From Gammaproteobacteria bacterium (GTDB taxonomy: Bacteria; Pseudomonadota; Gammaproteobacteria; Steroidobacterales; Rariloculaceae), in the NCBI GenBank assembly GCA_022826245.1, contig JAJDVG010000006.1, forward strand, positions 28,450 through 92,449: 64,000 bases of DNA, given 5' to 3'. Below are positions 51,746 through 60,605 of this stretch, piece after piece. Each line of letters starts with the position of its first letter. Position 1 is the first letter of the stretch. The translations under genes and the position numbers were made by a program. The notes beneath the pieces are model-generated. The model saw nothing but the letters and a program-made list of their open reading frames with translations. It had not been told where the DNA came from and ran no database searches.

Positions 51746-53125
51746 TCAGCCGGGGGCGCCGCCTATGACTTCAAGCAGTTCGTCGGTCATCGTCGCGAGC
51801 AGCGTCGGGTCCGCGCGGCTTTCCACGTTGAGCCTGAGCAGCGGTTCGGTGTTCGACGCCCGGACGTTGAACCGCCAGTCGGAGAACTCGACGCTGAGCC
51901 CGTCGACATGCTCAACGCGCACGGCGCGGCTTGCGTACAGCGTTTCAAGTCGCTTCAGCGTTGCCGCCGAGTCGTCGACGCGCCGGTTGATCTCCCCGCT
52001 CGTCGGAAATCGCGCGACCCGGTCCGCGACGAGCTCCGAAAGCGGGACGCCGCGCCGGCTCATGATCTCGGCGACCATGAGCCACGGGATCATGCCGCTG
52101 TCGGCGTAGGCGAAGTCGCGGAAGTAGTGGTGCGCGCTCATCTCGCCGCCGTACGCGGCATCGACGTCGCGCATCGTCTGCTTCATGAAAGCGTGTCCGG
52201 ACTGGCTTTGCACGGCGTCGCCGCCGGCCTGTTGCACTGCGTCGATCGTGCTCCAGGTCAGCCGGGGGTCGTGGACGATGCGCTCTGCCGGCGACTTCTC
52301 GAGAAAGGCGAGCGCGAGCAGACCCACGACATAGTAGCCTTCAATGAACGCGCCGCCCTCGTCGAAGAAGAAACAGCGATCGAAATCGCCGTCCCAGGCG
52401 ATGCCGATATCCGCGCCATGCTCGAGGACAGCCGCCGACGTCGCTCCACGATTTGCCTCGAGCATCGGATTCGGCACGCCGTTCGGGAAGTTGCCGTCGG
52501 GTTCGTGTTGCAGCTTGACGAGTTCAAACGGCAGGCGCGGTTCGAGCAGGTCGACGACGGGGCCTGCGCAACCGTTGCCCGCGTTGACGACGATCCTGAG
52601 CGGCTTGAGGACACTCGCATCGACGTAGCCGAGCACGTGATCGATGTAGTCGCCCGCGATGTCGTGCCGCTTCACCTCGCCCGGGCGCAAGGGTGCCGGG
52701 AACTGTCCGGACTCCGCGATCTCGCGTATGTCCTTGAGGCCCGTGTCGGCGCTGATCGGCCGCGCGCCGGCCCGGACCATCTTCATGCCGTTGTGATCGC
52801 GCGGGTTGTGACTCGCCGTGACCATGACTCCGCCATCGAGACCGAGGTGGAATGTCGCGAAGTAGACCATTTCCGTACCGCAGGTCCCGATGTCGACGAC
52901 ATCGACGCCCGAATCGACCAGCCCGCGCGTCAATGCCGCCGAAATCTCCGGACTCGACAGGCGGATGTCCCGTCCCACGGCGACGGTCCCGGGCGCGACA
53001 TGCGCCGCATAGGCGCGGCCGATGCGCCAGGCGATCTCCTCGTCGAGATCGTCCGGTACGCGGCCTCGGACGTCGTAGGCCTTGAAACAGTCGATTCCCG
53101 TCACTTCCGAGGTCCCGTGTTGCAT
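51746..53125 (-). CDS. Phosphomannomutase/phosphoglucomutase
   Basis: Interconverts hexose 6- and 1-phosphates for sugar-nucleotide (LPS, exopolysaccharide) synthesis. 459 residues, AlgC/ManB-type alpha-D-phosphohexomutase in four domains: FKAYDVRGRVPDDLDEEIAW, the phosphoserine loop VMVTASHNPRDHNGMK, the metal loop IAWDGDFDRCFF, the sugar-binding GGEMSAHHYFRDFAYADSGM, and the phosphate-binding NVRASNTEPLLRLNV. All active-site motifs are complete. ATG 53125 (QHGTSEVTGIDCFKAYDVRG) is taken as start. The gene splits the biotin genes: bioF/bioD are downstream, bioA divergent upstream. Confidence 0.94.
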   Translation of the reverse strand: MQHGTSEVTGIDCFKAYDVRGRVPDDLDEEIAWRIGRAYAAHVAPGTVAVGRDIRLSSPEISAALTRGLVDSGVDVVDIGTCGTEMVYFATFHLGLDGGVMVTASHNPRDHNGMKMVRAGARPISADTGLKDIREIAESGQFPAPLRPGEVKRHDIAGDYIDHVLGYVDASVLKPLRIVVNAGNGCAGPVVDLLEPRLPFELVKLQHEPDGNFPNGVPNPMLEANRGATSAAVLEHGADIGIAWDGDFDRCFFFDEGGAFIEGYYVVGLLALAFLEKSPAERIVHDPRLTWSTIDAVQQAGGDAVQSQSGHAFMKQTMRDVDAAYGGEMSAHHYFRDFAYADSGMIPWLMVAEIMSRRGVPLSELVADRVARFPTSGEINRRVDDSAATLKRLETLYASRAVRVEHVDGLSVEFSDWRFNVRASNTEPLLRLNVESRADPTLLATMTDELLEVIGGAPG

Positions 53126-53300
53126 CTGGAAACAAGCGCGGATTCTGCGCTGTCGGCTATCGCGGCCCGCAACTCGAGACCCGCGGCACATGCAGGTCCA
53201 CGGTACCGGTCGCCGACGGCGGAGGCGCGCCAGTATAGCGGGAAGATGCGAACCGGGGATTGTCGTAGTATCGGCGCACGCCGACCCTGGTAGATCCCCT

Positions 53301-54557
53301 TTGTCCACGCTCTGGTTGCCGTACAGACAGATGCAGACCGCGCCGCCTCCGTTCGAGGCTGAGCGGACCGAAGGCGTGTGGATCACGCTCGCCGACGGCC
53401 GCAGGCTCGTCGACGGCACCGCGTCGTGGTGGACAGCCTGCCACGGCTACAACCATCCGCACATCCGCGCGGCCGTCGAAGCCCAGCTTCGCGCCATGCC
53501 GCACGTCATGCTCGGCGGACTCGTGCACCCGCCGGCCCTCACGCTTTCGCAGCGGCTCGCCGAACTTCTGCCCGGCGACCTCGACCACGTGTTCTTCTCC
53601 GAATCCGGATCGGTGTCGGTCGAGATCGCGATGAAGATGGCGTTGCAGTCCTGGATCAACCGGGGCGAGCCCGCGCGCCGGCGCTTCGTGAGCTTCGGCA
53701 ACGCCTACCACGGCGACACCTTCGCGGCCATGTCGGTCTGCGACCCGGAGGAGGGCATGCACGCGATGTTTCGCGGCGCGTTGCCGGAGCAACTCGTTCT
53801 CGACCTGCCGCGCGACGAGGACGGCATGGCGGCGTTCGAAGACGCGCTCGCGCGCCACGCATCGGAACTCGCGGCGCTCATCGTCGAGCCGCTCGTACAG
53901 GCTGCGGGCGGAATGAAGTTTCATTCGCCGGAGGTTCTGGCCGGTGTCGTCGCGGCCGCGCGCCGCCACGGTCTGCTCGTCATCTTCGACGAGATCGCCA
54001 CCGGATTCGGCCGTACCGGCACGATGTTCGCCTGCGAGCAGGCCGCGGTCGTGCCCGACATCATCTCGCTCTCCAAGGCACTTACGGGAGGGACACTGCC
54101 GTTGGCGGCGACAGTGGCATGCCGCCGCGTCTACGAAGACTTCCTGTCGGACGATGCCGACAAGGCGTTGATGCACGGCCCCACCTACGCCGGCAATCCG
54201 CTCGGTTGCGCCGCGGCCAACGCCTCGCTCGACCTCTTCGAGCGCGAGCCCCGCCTCGAGCAGGTCGCCGCGATCGAAGACCGCCTGGCCGACGGACTGG
54301 AGGGCTTGCGCGATTGCCGCGGCGTCGCCGACGTGCGCGTCAAGGGCGCCATCGGCGTCGTCGAGCTCGAGCGGCGGCCCGATCACGAGCGGCTGAGAGC
54401 CCGTTTCGTCGAGGAAGGCGCCTGGGTGCGGCCCTTCGGCCGGGTGGTCTACCTGATGCCCGCGTTCACGATCGGCACGGCGGAACTCGATGAATTGATC
54501 CGCGCTGTTGCTACGGTCGTTGCTGAATCCGGCCGGCAGCAGGCCAAGTCGGAATAG
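53301..54557 (+). CDS. bioA: Adenosylmethionine-8-amino-7-oxononanoate aminotransferase
   Basis: Converts 7-keto-8-aminopelargonate to DAPA with SAM as amino donor. Class III aminotransferase, 418 residues: LSTLWLPYRQMQTAPPP and GRRLVDGTASWWTACHGYNH at the N-terminus are hallmarks of BioA, followed by HVMLGGLVHPPALTLSQRLA, VFFSESGSVSVEIAMKMA, FGNAYHGDTFAAMSVCDPEE, VIFDEIATGFGRTGTMFACE and ISLSKALTGGTLPLAATVAC with the PLP lysine (about residue 259); PTYAGNPLGCAAANASL closes the core. No ATG lies at the expected N-terminus; I use TTG 53301. A much longer upstream reading from 53082 is unsupported. Divergent from the phosphohexomutase gene. Confidence 0.93.
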   Translation: MSTLWLPYRQMQTAPPPFEAERTEGVWITLADGRRLVDGTASWWTACHGYNHPHIRAAVEAQLRAMPHVMLGGLVHPPALTLSQRLAELLPGDLDHVFFSESGSVSVEIAMKMALQSWINRGEPARRRFVSFGNAYHGDTFAAMSVCDPEEGMHAMFRGALPEQLVLDLPRDEDGMAAFEDALARHASELAALIVEPLVQAAGGMKFHSPEVLAGVVAAARRHGLLVIFDEIATGFGRTGTMFACEQAAVVPDIISLSKALTGGTLPLAATVACRRVYEDFLSDDADKALMHGPTYAGNPLGCAAANASLDLFEREPRLEQVAAIEDRLADGLEGLRDCRGVADVRVKGAIGVVELERRPDHERLRARFVEEGAWVRPFGRVVYLMPAFTIGTAELDELIRAVATVVAESGRQQAKSE

Positions 54558-54616
54558 ACGCCGTGATGCACGTAACCGGGTTGCTACGGTCGTTGCCGAA
54601 TCCGGCCGGCAACAGG
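54507..54616 (+). repeat. Partial tandem duplication of the bioA 3' end
   Basis: A 37-base segment near the end of bioA (54507-54543, GTTGCTACGGTCGTTGCTGA and on to GCAGCAGG) recurs at 54580-54616 with two mismatches, the second copy lying outside the gene. The two are 73 bases apart. The duplication left a fragment of C-terminal coding sequence in the bioA-ilvB intergenic region. Confidence 0.7.
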
Positions 54617-54669
54617 AGTAACAGGTCCGGCTGCGACGCTGAACGCAGCGCCACGCGTGCCGGCGGCGA

Positions 54670-56535
54670 CTAGAACAGTTCCGAGGCGTCGGGCTCGGAG
54701 CGGTCCTCCTGATCGTAGCGGTTCGGGATGAAATCGCCGGTGACCATGTCGCGATAGCTCAGACCCGGGCCGACCATCGGATAGACGCCCGCTTCGGGGT
54801 CGATGATGGCTTCGAGGAAGGCCGGACCGTCGTGGTTCAGAAACTCCTCGAGCACGCCGGGCACGTCGTTCTTGTCGTCGAGCCGTTTCGCGTAGCCGAA
54901 GCCGTCGGCTTGCGCGGCCCTGACGAAGTCCTTCTTGCGCAGCGACTTGTCGCTGGCCGAGAGCCGGCCCTTGAAGAAGAGCCGCTGCCACTGCATGACC
55001 ATGCCGTCGCCGAAATTGTTGAGCACGATGATCTTGATCGGCAGGTCGTAGGTCGTGACCGTTTCGAGCTCGCCGAGATTCATGCGGATGCTCGCATCGC
55101 CGTCGACGTCGATCACGAGCTTGTCGGGACGGGCGAACTGCGCGCCGATCGCCGCGGGGAGCCCGTAGCCCATCGTGCCCATGCTGCCCGAGGTGAGCCA
55201 GAGCCTCGGCTCGCGGAAATCGAAATACTGCGCCGCCCACATCTGGTGCTGGCCGACGCCGGTCGAGATGATCGCCTCGCCGCGCGTGATCGCGTTCATC
55301 GTCTCGATGAGATAGTTCGGCTGGATCAACGGGCTTTCGCGATCGTAGTTGAGTCCGTACGTTGCCTTGAGTTCGGCCGCCTCGGCGTGCCAGGCCGAAA
55401 AGTCGGCCGAGAAGCCCGAACGGCGCGCATACGCCACCAGCGCATCGAGCACCTCGGGCAGCAGCCCGACATGGTGCCAGTCCGCCGACTTGACCTTGTG
55501 GATTTCCGAAGCGTCGATGTCCAGGTGCAGGACCCGGCGCGCACGTTTCGCGAACTGGTCCGGTATGCCCGCCACGCGGTCGTCGAAGCGCGCGCCGACA
55601 GCGATCAGCAGGTCGCAGTCGTCGACCGCGTAGTTGGCGCTCGCAAGCCCGTGCATGCCGAGCATGTGCATCGCGAGCGGGTGCTTGGTGTCGAAGCTGC
55701 CGAGCCCCATGAGCGTCGTCGCGACCGGGATTTCGAACTGCAGGGCGAAGGACCTGAGCGCGCTGCTCGCGTTGCCGTTGACGACGCCGCCGCCGACGTA
55801 GAGCAGCGGGCGCTTGCTGTCGGCGAGCATCGACAGGAACTCCTCGCATTTGGAATCGCTTATCGCGTTGCTCTCGACTTCGGCCACGCGGCGCCGGTAG
55901 CCCGGGATCGGCAGGTAGCCGTCGCCGCGGAAGGCGCCTTCCCAGTTCTGCACGTCCTTCGGCACGTCGATCACCACGGGACCGGGGCGCCCAGTACGGG
56001 CGATCTCGAACGCCGTGCGCATGGTCGCTTCGAGCCGGTTCGGGTCCGTGACGAGGAATACGTGTTTCGCAACCGAGCCCATGACCGCGCTGACCGGCGC
56101 TTCCTGGAAGGCATCGGTGCCGATGGAGCCGGTCGGCACCTGCCCGCAGATGACGACGAGCGGCGTTGAGTCCGCCATGCTGTCGCGCACCGGCGTCACG
56201 CAGTTCGTGGCGCCGGGACCCGAGGTCACCATGACGACGCCGACCCGGCCGCTCGCGCGCGCGTAGCCGGCCGCCATGAAACCCGCGCCCTGCTCGTTCG
56301 CCGGCACGATCAGGGGCATCGGCTCCTCGGCGGACGTGCCGTGCGTCTCGTTGTAGCGGAACACGGCATCGTAGGTCGGCAGAATCGCGCCGCCGCTGTA
56401 ACCGAAAATCGTATCGACGCCTTCGTCCGCCAGGACCTGGATGATCGACTCCGCACCGGTCATTCGCCGGCCGGCAAGAGGATGTGCGGCGTCGTCCTGA
56501 GTTTGGGGCTGCGTTTTCACGGTGGTCGATTCCAT
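54670..56535 (-). CDS. ilvB: Acetolactate synthase large subunit
   Basis: Catalytic ThDP/FAD subunit that joins pyruvate with pyruvate or 2-ketobutyrate in branched-chain amino-acid synthesis. The 621-residue protein has a 25-residue N-terminal extension before RRMTGAESIIQVLADEGVDT. Motifs: GYSGGAILPTYDAVF, NEQGAGFMAAGYARASGRVG (catalytic Glu), TSGPGATNCVTPVRDSMADS, QVPTGSIGTDAFQEAP, QHQMWAAQYFDFREPRLWLT, SMGTMGYGLPAAIGAQ and the ThDP site VDGDASIRMNLGELETV. The start ATG 56533-56535 is chosen over an in-frame ATG at 56622 that lies near the promoter. Unusually, its regulatory subunit gene is divergent, not downstream. Confidence 0.95.
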   Translation of the reverse strand: MESTTVKTQPQTQDDAAHPLAGRRMTGAESIIQVLADEGVDTIFGYSGGAILPTYDAVFRYNETHGTSAEEPMPLIVPANEQGAGFMAAGYARASGRVGVVMVTSGPGATNCVTPVRDSMADSTPLVVICGQVPTGSIGTDAFQEAPVSAVMGSVAKHVFLVTDPNRLEATMRTAFEIARTGRPGPVVIDVPKDVQNWEGAFRGDGYLPIPGYRRRVAEVESNAISDSKCEEFLSMLADSKRPLLYVGGGVVNGNASSALRSFALQFEIPVATTLMGLGSFDTKHPLAMHMLGMHGLASANYAVDDCDLLIAVGARFDDRVAGIPDQFAKRARRVLHLDIDASEIHKVKSADWHHVGLLPEVLDALVAYARRSGFSADFSAWHAEAAELKATYGLNYDRESPLIQPNYLIETMNAITRGEAIISTGVGQHQMWAAQYFDFREPRLWLTSGSMGTMGYGLPAAIGAQFARPDKLVIDVDGDASIRMNLGELETVTTYDLPIKIIVLNNFGDGMVMQWQRLFFKGRLSASDKSLRKKDFVRAAQADGFGYAKRLDDKNDVPGVLEEFLNHDGPAFLEAIIDPEAGVYPMVGPGLSYRDMVTGDFIPNRYDQEDRSEPDASELF

Positions 56536-56574
56536 CGGGTCCGGCCAGCCGGCCGGCTGCAACCCCGTCGAGTG

Positions 56575-56603
56575 TTGACGAAAAGTTACAGCATTGCAAT
56601 AGC
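56575..56603 (+). promoter_or_regulatory. Possible sigma-70 promoter for ilvN
   Basis: TTGACG (56575-56580, five of six to the -35 consensus) is followed after 17 bases by CAATAG (56598-56603), a weak -10 box. It sits in the 119 bases between the divergent ilvB and ilvN starts and would start transcription about 40 bases before ilvN. The -10 match is poor, so this is only a candidate. Confidence 0.3.
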
Positions 56604-56654
56604 CTGTGTTCTGCGCCAGCATTGTCCGGCTTGCTCAAAGCCGGCGACAAAGCC

Positions 56655-57152
56655 ATGAGACATATCATTTCGATACTGCTGCAGAACGAAGCGGGCGCAC
56701 TGTCGCGCGTGTCCAACCTGTTTTCGTCGCGCGGATACAACATCGAGAGCCTCAACGTCGCGCCGACGGCCGATGCGACGGTCTCGCGTCTGACGCTGGT
56801 CACGACGGGTTCGGACGAGGTGATCGACCAGATCAGCAAGCAGCTCGGCAAGCTCGTCGACGTCGTGGACATCACCGACATGACGAGCGCGGACCATGTG
56901 GAGCGCGAGCTTGCGCTGTTCAAGCTGCACCTGGTCGACGGCAAGACGCGGCAGCTCAGGAAGCTGCTCGCAAGCTCCAACGCCCGGGTGCTCGACGACC
57001 ACGAAGGCCATTACACGATCGAACTCATCGGCGGCAGCCAGGAGATCGACCGGTTTCTCGACCGGATCCGACGCCTGTCCGACCTTTCCACGGTCGTGCG
57101 CAGCGGCGCGATGGCCGTTGCCCGCGGCGCCCCCGTATTCGCCCGAGGCTGA
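56655..57152 (+). CDS. ilvN: Acetolactate synthase small (regulatory) subunit
   Basis: Regulatory ACT-domain subunit that stimulates IlvB and confers valine feedback. 165 residues, the usual IlvH/IlvN length: RHIISILLQNEAGALSRVSN, LFSSRGYNIESLNVAPTADA, LTLVTTGSDEVIDQISKQLG, KLVDVVDITDM, and a second ACT-like half ELALFKLHLVDGKTRQLRKL to VVRSGAMAVARG. ATG 56655 follows AAAGCC. It heads a co-directional set with proB and proA (27 and 3 bases between), linking branched-chain and proline synthesis in one transcript. Confidence 0.95.
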   Translation: MRHIISILLQNEAGALSRVSNLFSSRGYNIESLNVAPTADATVSRLTLVTTGSDEVIDQISKQLGKLVDVVDITDMTSADHVERELALFKLHLVDGKTRQLRKLLASSNARVLDDHEGHYTIELIGGSQEIDRFLDRIRRLSDLSTVVRSGAMAVARGAPVFARG

Positions 57153-57179
57153 GCGCGCGCTACCAAACCGCTTCTCCGG

Positions 57180-58328
57180 ATGGCCAGACCAATGAGCGAT
57201 CGATCGACAAATGCCGAGCGTCTGCTCGAGTCGCGGCGCCTGGTGGTCAAGATCGGCTCGGCGCTCTTCATCGACCAGGACACGGGCGCGCTCGACAGCG
57301 GCTGGCTCGAAGCGCTGTGCCGCGATGTCGCGTGGTTGCGCGAGTCCGGCAAGGAGATCGTGCTCGTATCGTCGGGGGCCGTCGCTCTCGGCGCGCGCGA
57401 GCTTGATATCGATGCGCGGCGCGCCCGGCTCGAGGACAACCAGGCCGCTGCCGCGGCCGGACAGATCCTGCTCGCGCACGCCTACCACGAGGTGCTGCGC
57501 AAGGTCGGATTGCCCACGGCGCAGGTATTGCTGACGCTCGACGACAGCGAGAGCAGGCGGCGCTATCTGAACGCGTGCAGGACCTTGCTGTCACTTCTCG
57601 CCCGCGGCGCCGTCCCGGTCGTCAACGAGAACGATACCGTCGCGACCCAGGAGCTTCGCTACGGGGACAACGACCGCCTCGCGGCGCGGGTTGCGCAGAT
57701 GGTCAGCGCGGACTGCATGGTGCTGCTGTCCGACGTGGATGGCCTGTACACGCGCGATCCGCAGCTTCACGACGATGCCGAACACGTGCCGGAGGTCGCG
57801 GGTATCGACGAGCGGATTCGGGGCATGGCCGGCGGGCCGGGTTCGGCGCACGGTTCAGGCGGCATGCACACGAAGCTCGATGCGGCGCGGATCGCCATCG
57901 GCGCCGGCTGCCGCATGGCGATCGCGAGCGGTCGCGTCCGCAGGCCGCTCAAGTCGCTCTGCGACGGCGACCGGGCAACCTGGTTTCTGCCGACGGCGAC
58001 GCCGGCGACGGCGCGCAAGCAGTGGATCGCGGGCACGCTGAAGCCCAAGGGAAGCGTGCGCGTCGATGCTGGCGCCGAGCGGGCGCTGGCCGCGGGCCGG
58101 AGCCTCCTGCCGGCCGGTGTAACCGGCGTTGACGGCAGCTTCGAACGCGGCGACGCTGTGCGCGTCGTGAACGGAACGGGCGCCGAGCTGGGCCGCGGGC
58201 TGATCGGCTATTCGTCCGACGAGGCGCGCGCGATCGCGGGCAGGCAGTCCGAATCGATCGCGAGCGTATTGGGTTATCGCGGCCGGGATGAGATGATCCA
58301 CCGCGACGACCTGGTGTTGATCAATTGA
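57180..58328 (+). CDS. proB: Glutamate 5-kinase
   Basis: First step of proline synthesis: phosphorylates glutamate to gamma-glutamyl phosphate. 382 residues with an amino-acid kinase domain (LVVKIGSALFIDQDTGALDS, EIVLVSSGAVALGARELDID, LEDNQAAAAAGQILLAHAYH, AVPVVNENDTVATQELRYGD and LLSDVDGLYTRDPQLHDDAE) and a C-terminal PUA domain (LLPAGVTGVDGSFERGDAVR). GGMHTKLDAARIAIGAGCRM is the conserved substrate segment. The start may be ATG 57180 or ATG 57192 (MSDRSTNAERLLESRRLVVK); no ribosome site separates them. ProA follows after three bases. Confidence 0.95.
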   Translation: MARPMSDRSTNAERLLESRRLVVKIGSALFIDQDTGALDSGWLEALCRDVAWLRESGKEIVLVSSGAVALGARELDIDARRARLEDNQAAAAAGQILLAHAYHEVLRKVGLPTAQVLLTLDDSESRRRYLNACRTLLSLLARGAVPVVNENDTVATQELRYGDNDRLAARVAQMVSADCMVLLSDVDGLYTRDPQLHDDAEHVPEVAGIDERIRGMAGGPGSAHGSGGMHTKLDAARIAIGAGCRMAIASGRVRRPLKSLCDGDRATWFLPTATPATARKQWIAGTLKPKGSVRVDAGAERALAAGRSLLPAGVTGVDGSFERGDAVRVVNGTGAELGRGLIGYSSDEARAIAGRQSESIASVLGYRGRDEMIHRDDLVLIN

Positions 58329-58331
58329 GAG

Positions 58332-59627
58332 ATGACGCTGATGAATATCGCCAATCGTGAACTGAGTGTCGGCCTTCACGAGCAGATGATGGGTCTCGGC
58401 GCCGCCGCGCGGGAAGCCGCCGGCGTGCTTGCGAGAACGCCGGGCGAGACCAGGAACGCCGTGCTGCGCAGTGCGGCGAGCGAGATTCGGCGGTCATCGG
58501 CGGCCATTCTCGCCGCGAACGAGATCGACTGCGCGGACGGCAAGCGGCTCGGGCTGTCGGCCGCGATGATCGACCGGCTTGCGCTCGACGACTCGAGGGT
58601 CGAAGCCATGGCCGCGGGCGTCGAGGCGATCGCCGAACTCGACGATCCCGTCGGCCAGGTCATCGCCGAATGGGATCGCCCGAACGGCCTCAGGATCGAG
58701 CGCGTGCGCGTGCCGCTAGGCGTGATCGGCATCATCTACGAGAGCCGGCCGAACGTTACCGCGGATGCGGGCGCCTTGTGCCTGAAGAGCGGCAACGCGG
58801 TCATCCTGCGCGGCGGTTCGGAAAGCGCGCGTTCGAGCGCCGCGATTCAAGCCTGCCTCGCACGGGCGCTCGCGGCTCATGATTTGCCGGAAACCGCGAT
58901 TCAGATGGTGCCGACGCAGGATCGCGAGGCCGTCGGCATCCTGTTGCGCGACATGGGGCAGTACGTCGACGTCATCGTCCCGCGCGGCGGCAAGGGCCTG
59001 ATCTCGCGCGTGCAGCAGGACGCGCGCGTGCCGGTCATGGGCCACCTCGAGGGCATCTGCCACACCTATGTGCACGCGGCCGCGGACCTTGAAATGGCGC
59101 GGCGCCTCGTGGTCAACGCCAAGATGAGGCGCACCGGCATCTGCGGCGCCACCGAGGCCGTGCTCGTCGACCGCGCCTGCGTCGATTCCCACCTCGCTCC
59201 GATCGTCGCCGATCTCATCGACGCCGGCTGCGAGGTTCGCGGCGATCCGGCAACGGTGGCCGCCGGCTCCGACGTCAAACCGGCCGAGCGTTCCGACTGG
59301 GGCAAGGAGTATCTGGACGCGATCGTCGCCGTCAGGGTCGTCGACGGCATCGAAGCGGCGCTCGAACATGTGCGGACTCACGGCTCCGGGCACACCGATG
59401 CCATCGTGACCGAAGATGCCGCGGCGGCCGAACAGTTCGCGCGCGAACTCGACAGCGCGATCGTCATGCACAACGCCTCGACCCAGTTCGCCGACGGCGG
59501 CGAGTTCGGCATGGGCGCGGAGATCGGCATCGCGACGGGGCGCATCCATGCGCGCGGACCGGTCGGCGCGGCGGAACTGACGAGCTACAAGTACGTCGTG
59601 CACGGTACCGGCCAGACGCGGCCGTAA
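58332..59627 (+). CDS. proA: Gamma-glutamyl phosphate reductase
   Basis: NADPH-dependent reduction of gamma-glutamyl phosphate to glutamate semialdehyde, second step of proline synthesis. 431 residues of the aldehyde dehydrogenase superfamily: [80 protein letters not shown], and the nucleophile Cys in [40 protein letters not shown] and [18 protein letters not shown] close it. It ends the ilvN-proB-proA transcript; the third enzyme, ProC, is not in the window. Confidence 0.96.
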   Translation: MTLMNIANRELSVGLHEQMMGLGAAAREAAGVLARTPGETRNAVLRSAASEIRRSSAAILAANEIDCADGKRLGLSAAMIDRLALDDSRVEAMAAGVEAIAELDDPVGQVIAEWDRPNGLRIERVRVPLGVIGIIYESRPNVTADAGALCLKSGNAVILRGGSESARSSAAIQACLARALAAHDLPETAIQMVPTQDREAVGILLRDMGQYVDVIVPRGGKGLISRVQQDARVPVMGHLEGICHTYVHAAADLEMARRLVVNAKMRRTGICGATEAVLVDRACVDSHLAPIVADLIDAGCEVRGDPATVAAGSDVKPAERSDWGKEYLDAIVAVRVVDGIEAALEHVRTHGSGHTDAIVTEDAAAAEQFARELDSAIVMHNASTQFADGGEFGMGAEIGIATGRIHARGPVGAAELTSYKYVVHGTGQTRP

Positions 59628-59711
59628 CTGCCCGCGCGGCGAAGCCGTCATCCCCCTGTTCTTCCGCCCGGCAACCCCGCGGACGGGTGTCCGGCGACCC
59701 CTGAACGTGCC

Positions 59712-59749
59712 GCGGCCCGCCCCCGAGCTTGAGCCGGGAGGCGGGCCGC
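59712..59749. terminator. Hairpin between convergent genes, possible terminator
   Basis: GCGGCCCGCC (59712-59721) pairs with GGCGGGCCGC (59740-59749), a perfect 10-bp GC stem with an 18-base loop, between the ends of proA and the convergent exported-protein gene. A clear T-run is missing on either strand, so it is at best a weak bidirectional terminator. Confidence 0.4.
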
Positions 59750-59793
59750 TGGCGTTGGTATGGGTCGTCGGAATCCGATTCGTCAGGTGGCGG

Positions 59794-60306
59794 TCAGAAC
59801 CGCAGGATATGTCCCGGATCGGAATCGGGATCGACATCGGGCAGCTCAGGCAGAAACTCCTGTTCGGCCATCTCGATCGAGGCAGGATCGAGTTCCCAGG
59901 CGACCGTCACGGCAGCGGCGTCGGCGACCGTGAATTCGACCGGCCCGGCGGCATCGAAGCTCGGCGGGCTTGCCCGATACACCCGAACCACCGGAGGCAG
60001 GCGCTCCGGTCCTTGCCACCGCGTCGCGGCGACCGTGTCGGTCTGCAGGTCTGCGGGATACTTCGCGGTCACGGTCACGATCTCGATGGGAGGCAGCTCA
60101 CGCAGTCTGGCCATCAGGAACTCCATGGTCGGGAAGTCGTTCGGATTGGCCGTGACGATCACTTCTTCCATGACCGCAACACCGGCATTTTCCTGCGCGT
60201 CTGTGACATTCGCAGGTTCCGCCGAGGCGGCCGCACCTGCCGCGTGGGCCATGCCCGATCCGGCCAGAAGAACGATTGCCGAGAAAAAGTTGCGTTGTGC
60301 GTTCAT
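59794..60306 (-). CDS. Exported protein of unknown function
   Basis: A 170-residue protein with leader QRNFFSAIVLLAGSGMAHAA. The mature part contains NAGVAVMEEVIVTANPNDF and ELPPIEIVTVTAKYPADLQ, two copies of an [IV]-V-T-[AV]-T/A-like segment similar to the start of TonB-dependent receptor plug domains (EEVVVTA), but no barrel follows. The C-terminus FTVADAAAVTVAWELDPASI is followed by an acidic tail. No family is recognised. ATG 60306 is the natural start; the reading to 60351 adds residues before the leader. Convergent with proA. Confidence 0.65.
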   Translation of the reverse strand: MNAQRNFFSAIVLLAGSGMAHAAGAAASAEPANVTDAQENAGVAVMEEVIVTANPNDFPTMEFLMARLRELPPIEIVTVTAKYPADLQTDTVAATRWQGPERLPPVVRVYRASPPSFDAAGPVEFTVADAAAVTVAWELDPASIEMAEQEFLPELPDVDPDSDPGHILRF

Positions 60307-60605
60307 TACCGTGCTCCCTGTGTGAGTCCATTGACATCGAGTACAGGGCAATCATGCGCGGCAGAGCGCTGCGCCGTCTCTGTAGATACCTCAAGATTGG
60401 CCAAGTTTGCTTGGCTACGCAGAAATTTCGGGTTGGCATTAAAATTCCCGGAATGGTTGCCGTATCTGCTTATGCGTCCTGTATCGATTTCCAGCTATTC
60501 GAGCGACTCGTAGGCATCGAACTCGATGCACTCAACGGCACGGCCGGGTGGTCGGGGCGAGTGTGGTCGTGGTAGTCGATCGCGGTGACGAGGACACACG
60601 TCGGC
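60307..60605. other. Intergenic stretch at the start of the accessory region
   Basis: About 300 bases with no convincing gene; an open frame over 60276-60575 lacks a ribosome site, codon bias and any family resemblance. It contains a small hairpin at 60398-60417 (TGGCCAAG / CTTGGCTA) and an A/T-richer patch near 60420-60450. It marks the change from the even, GC-rich core to the more variable right end. Confidence 0.4.

Noticed and set aside
60276..60575. 99-codon plus-strand frame
   Set aside because: Overlaps the leader region of the exported protein, no ribosome site, no recognisable domain.
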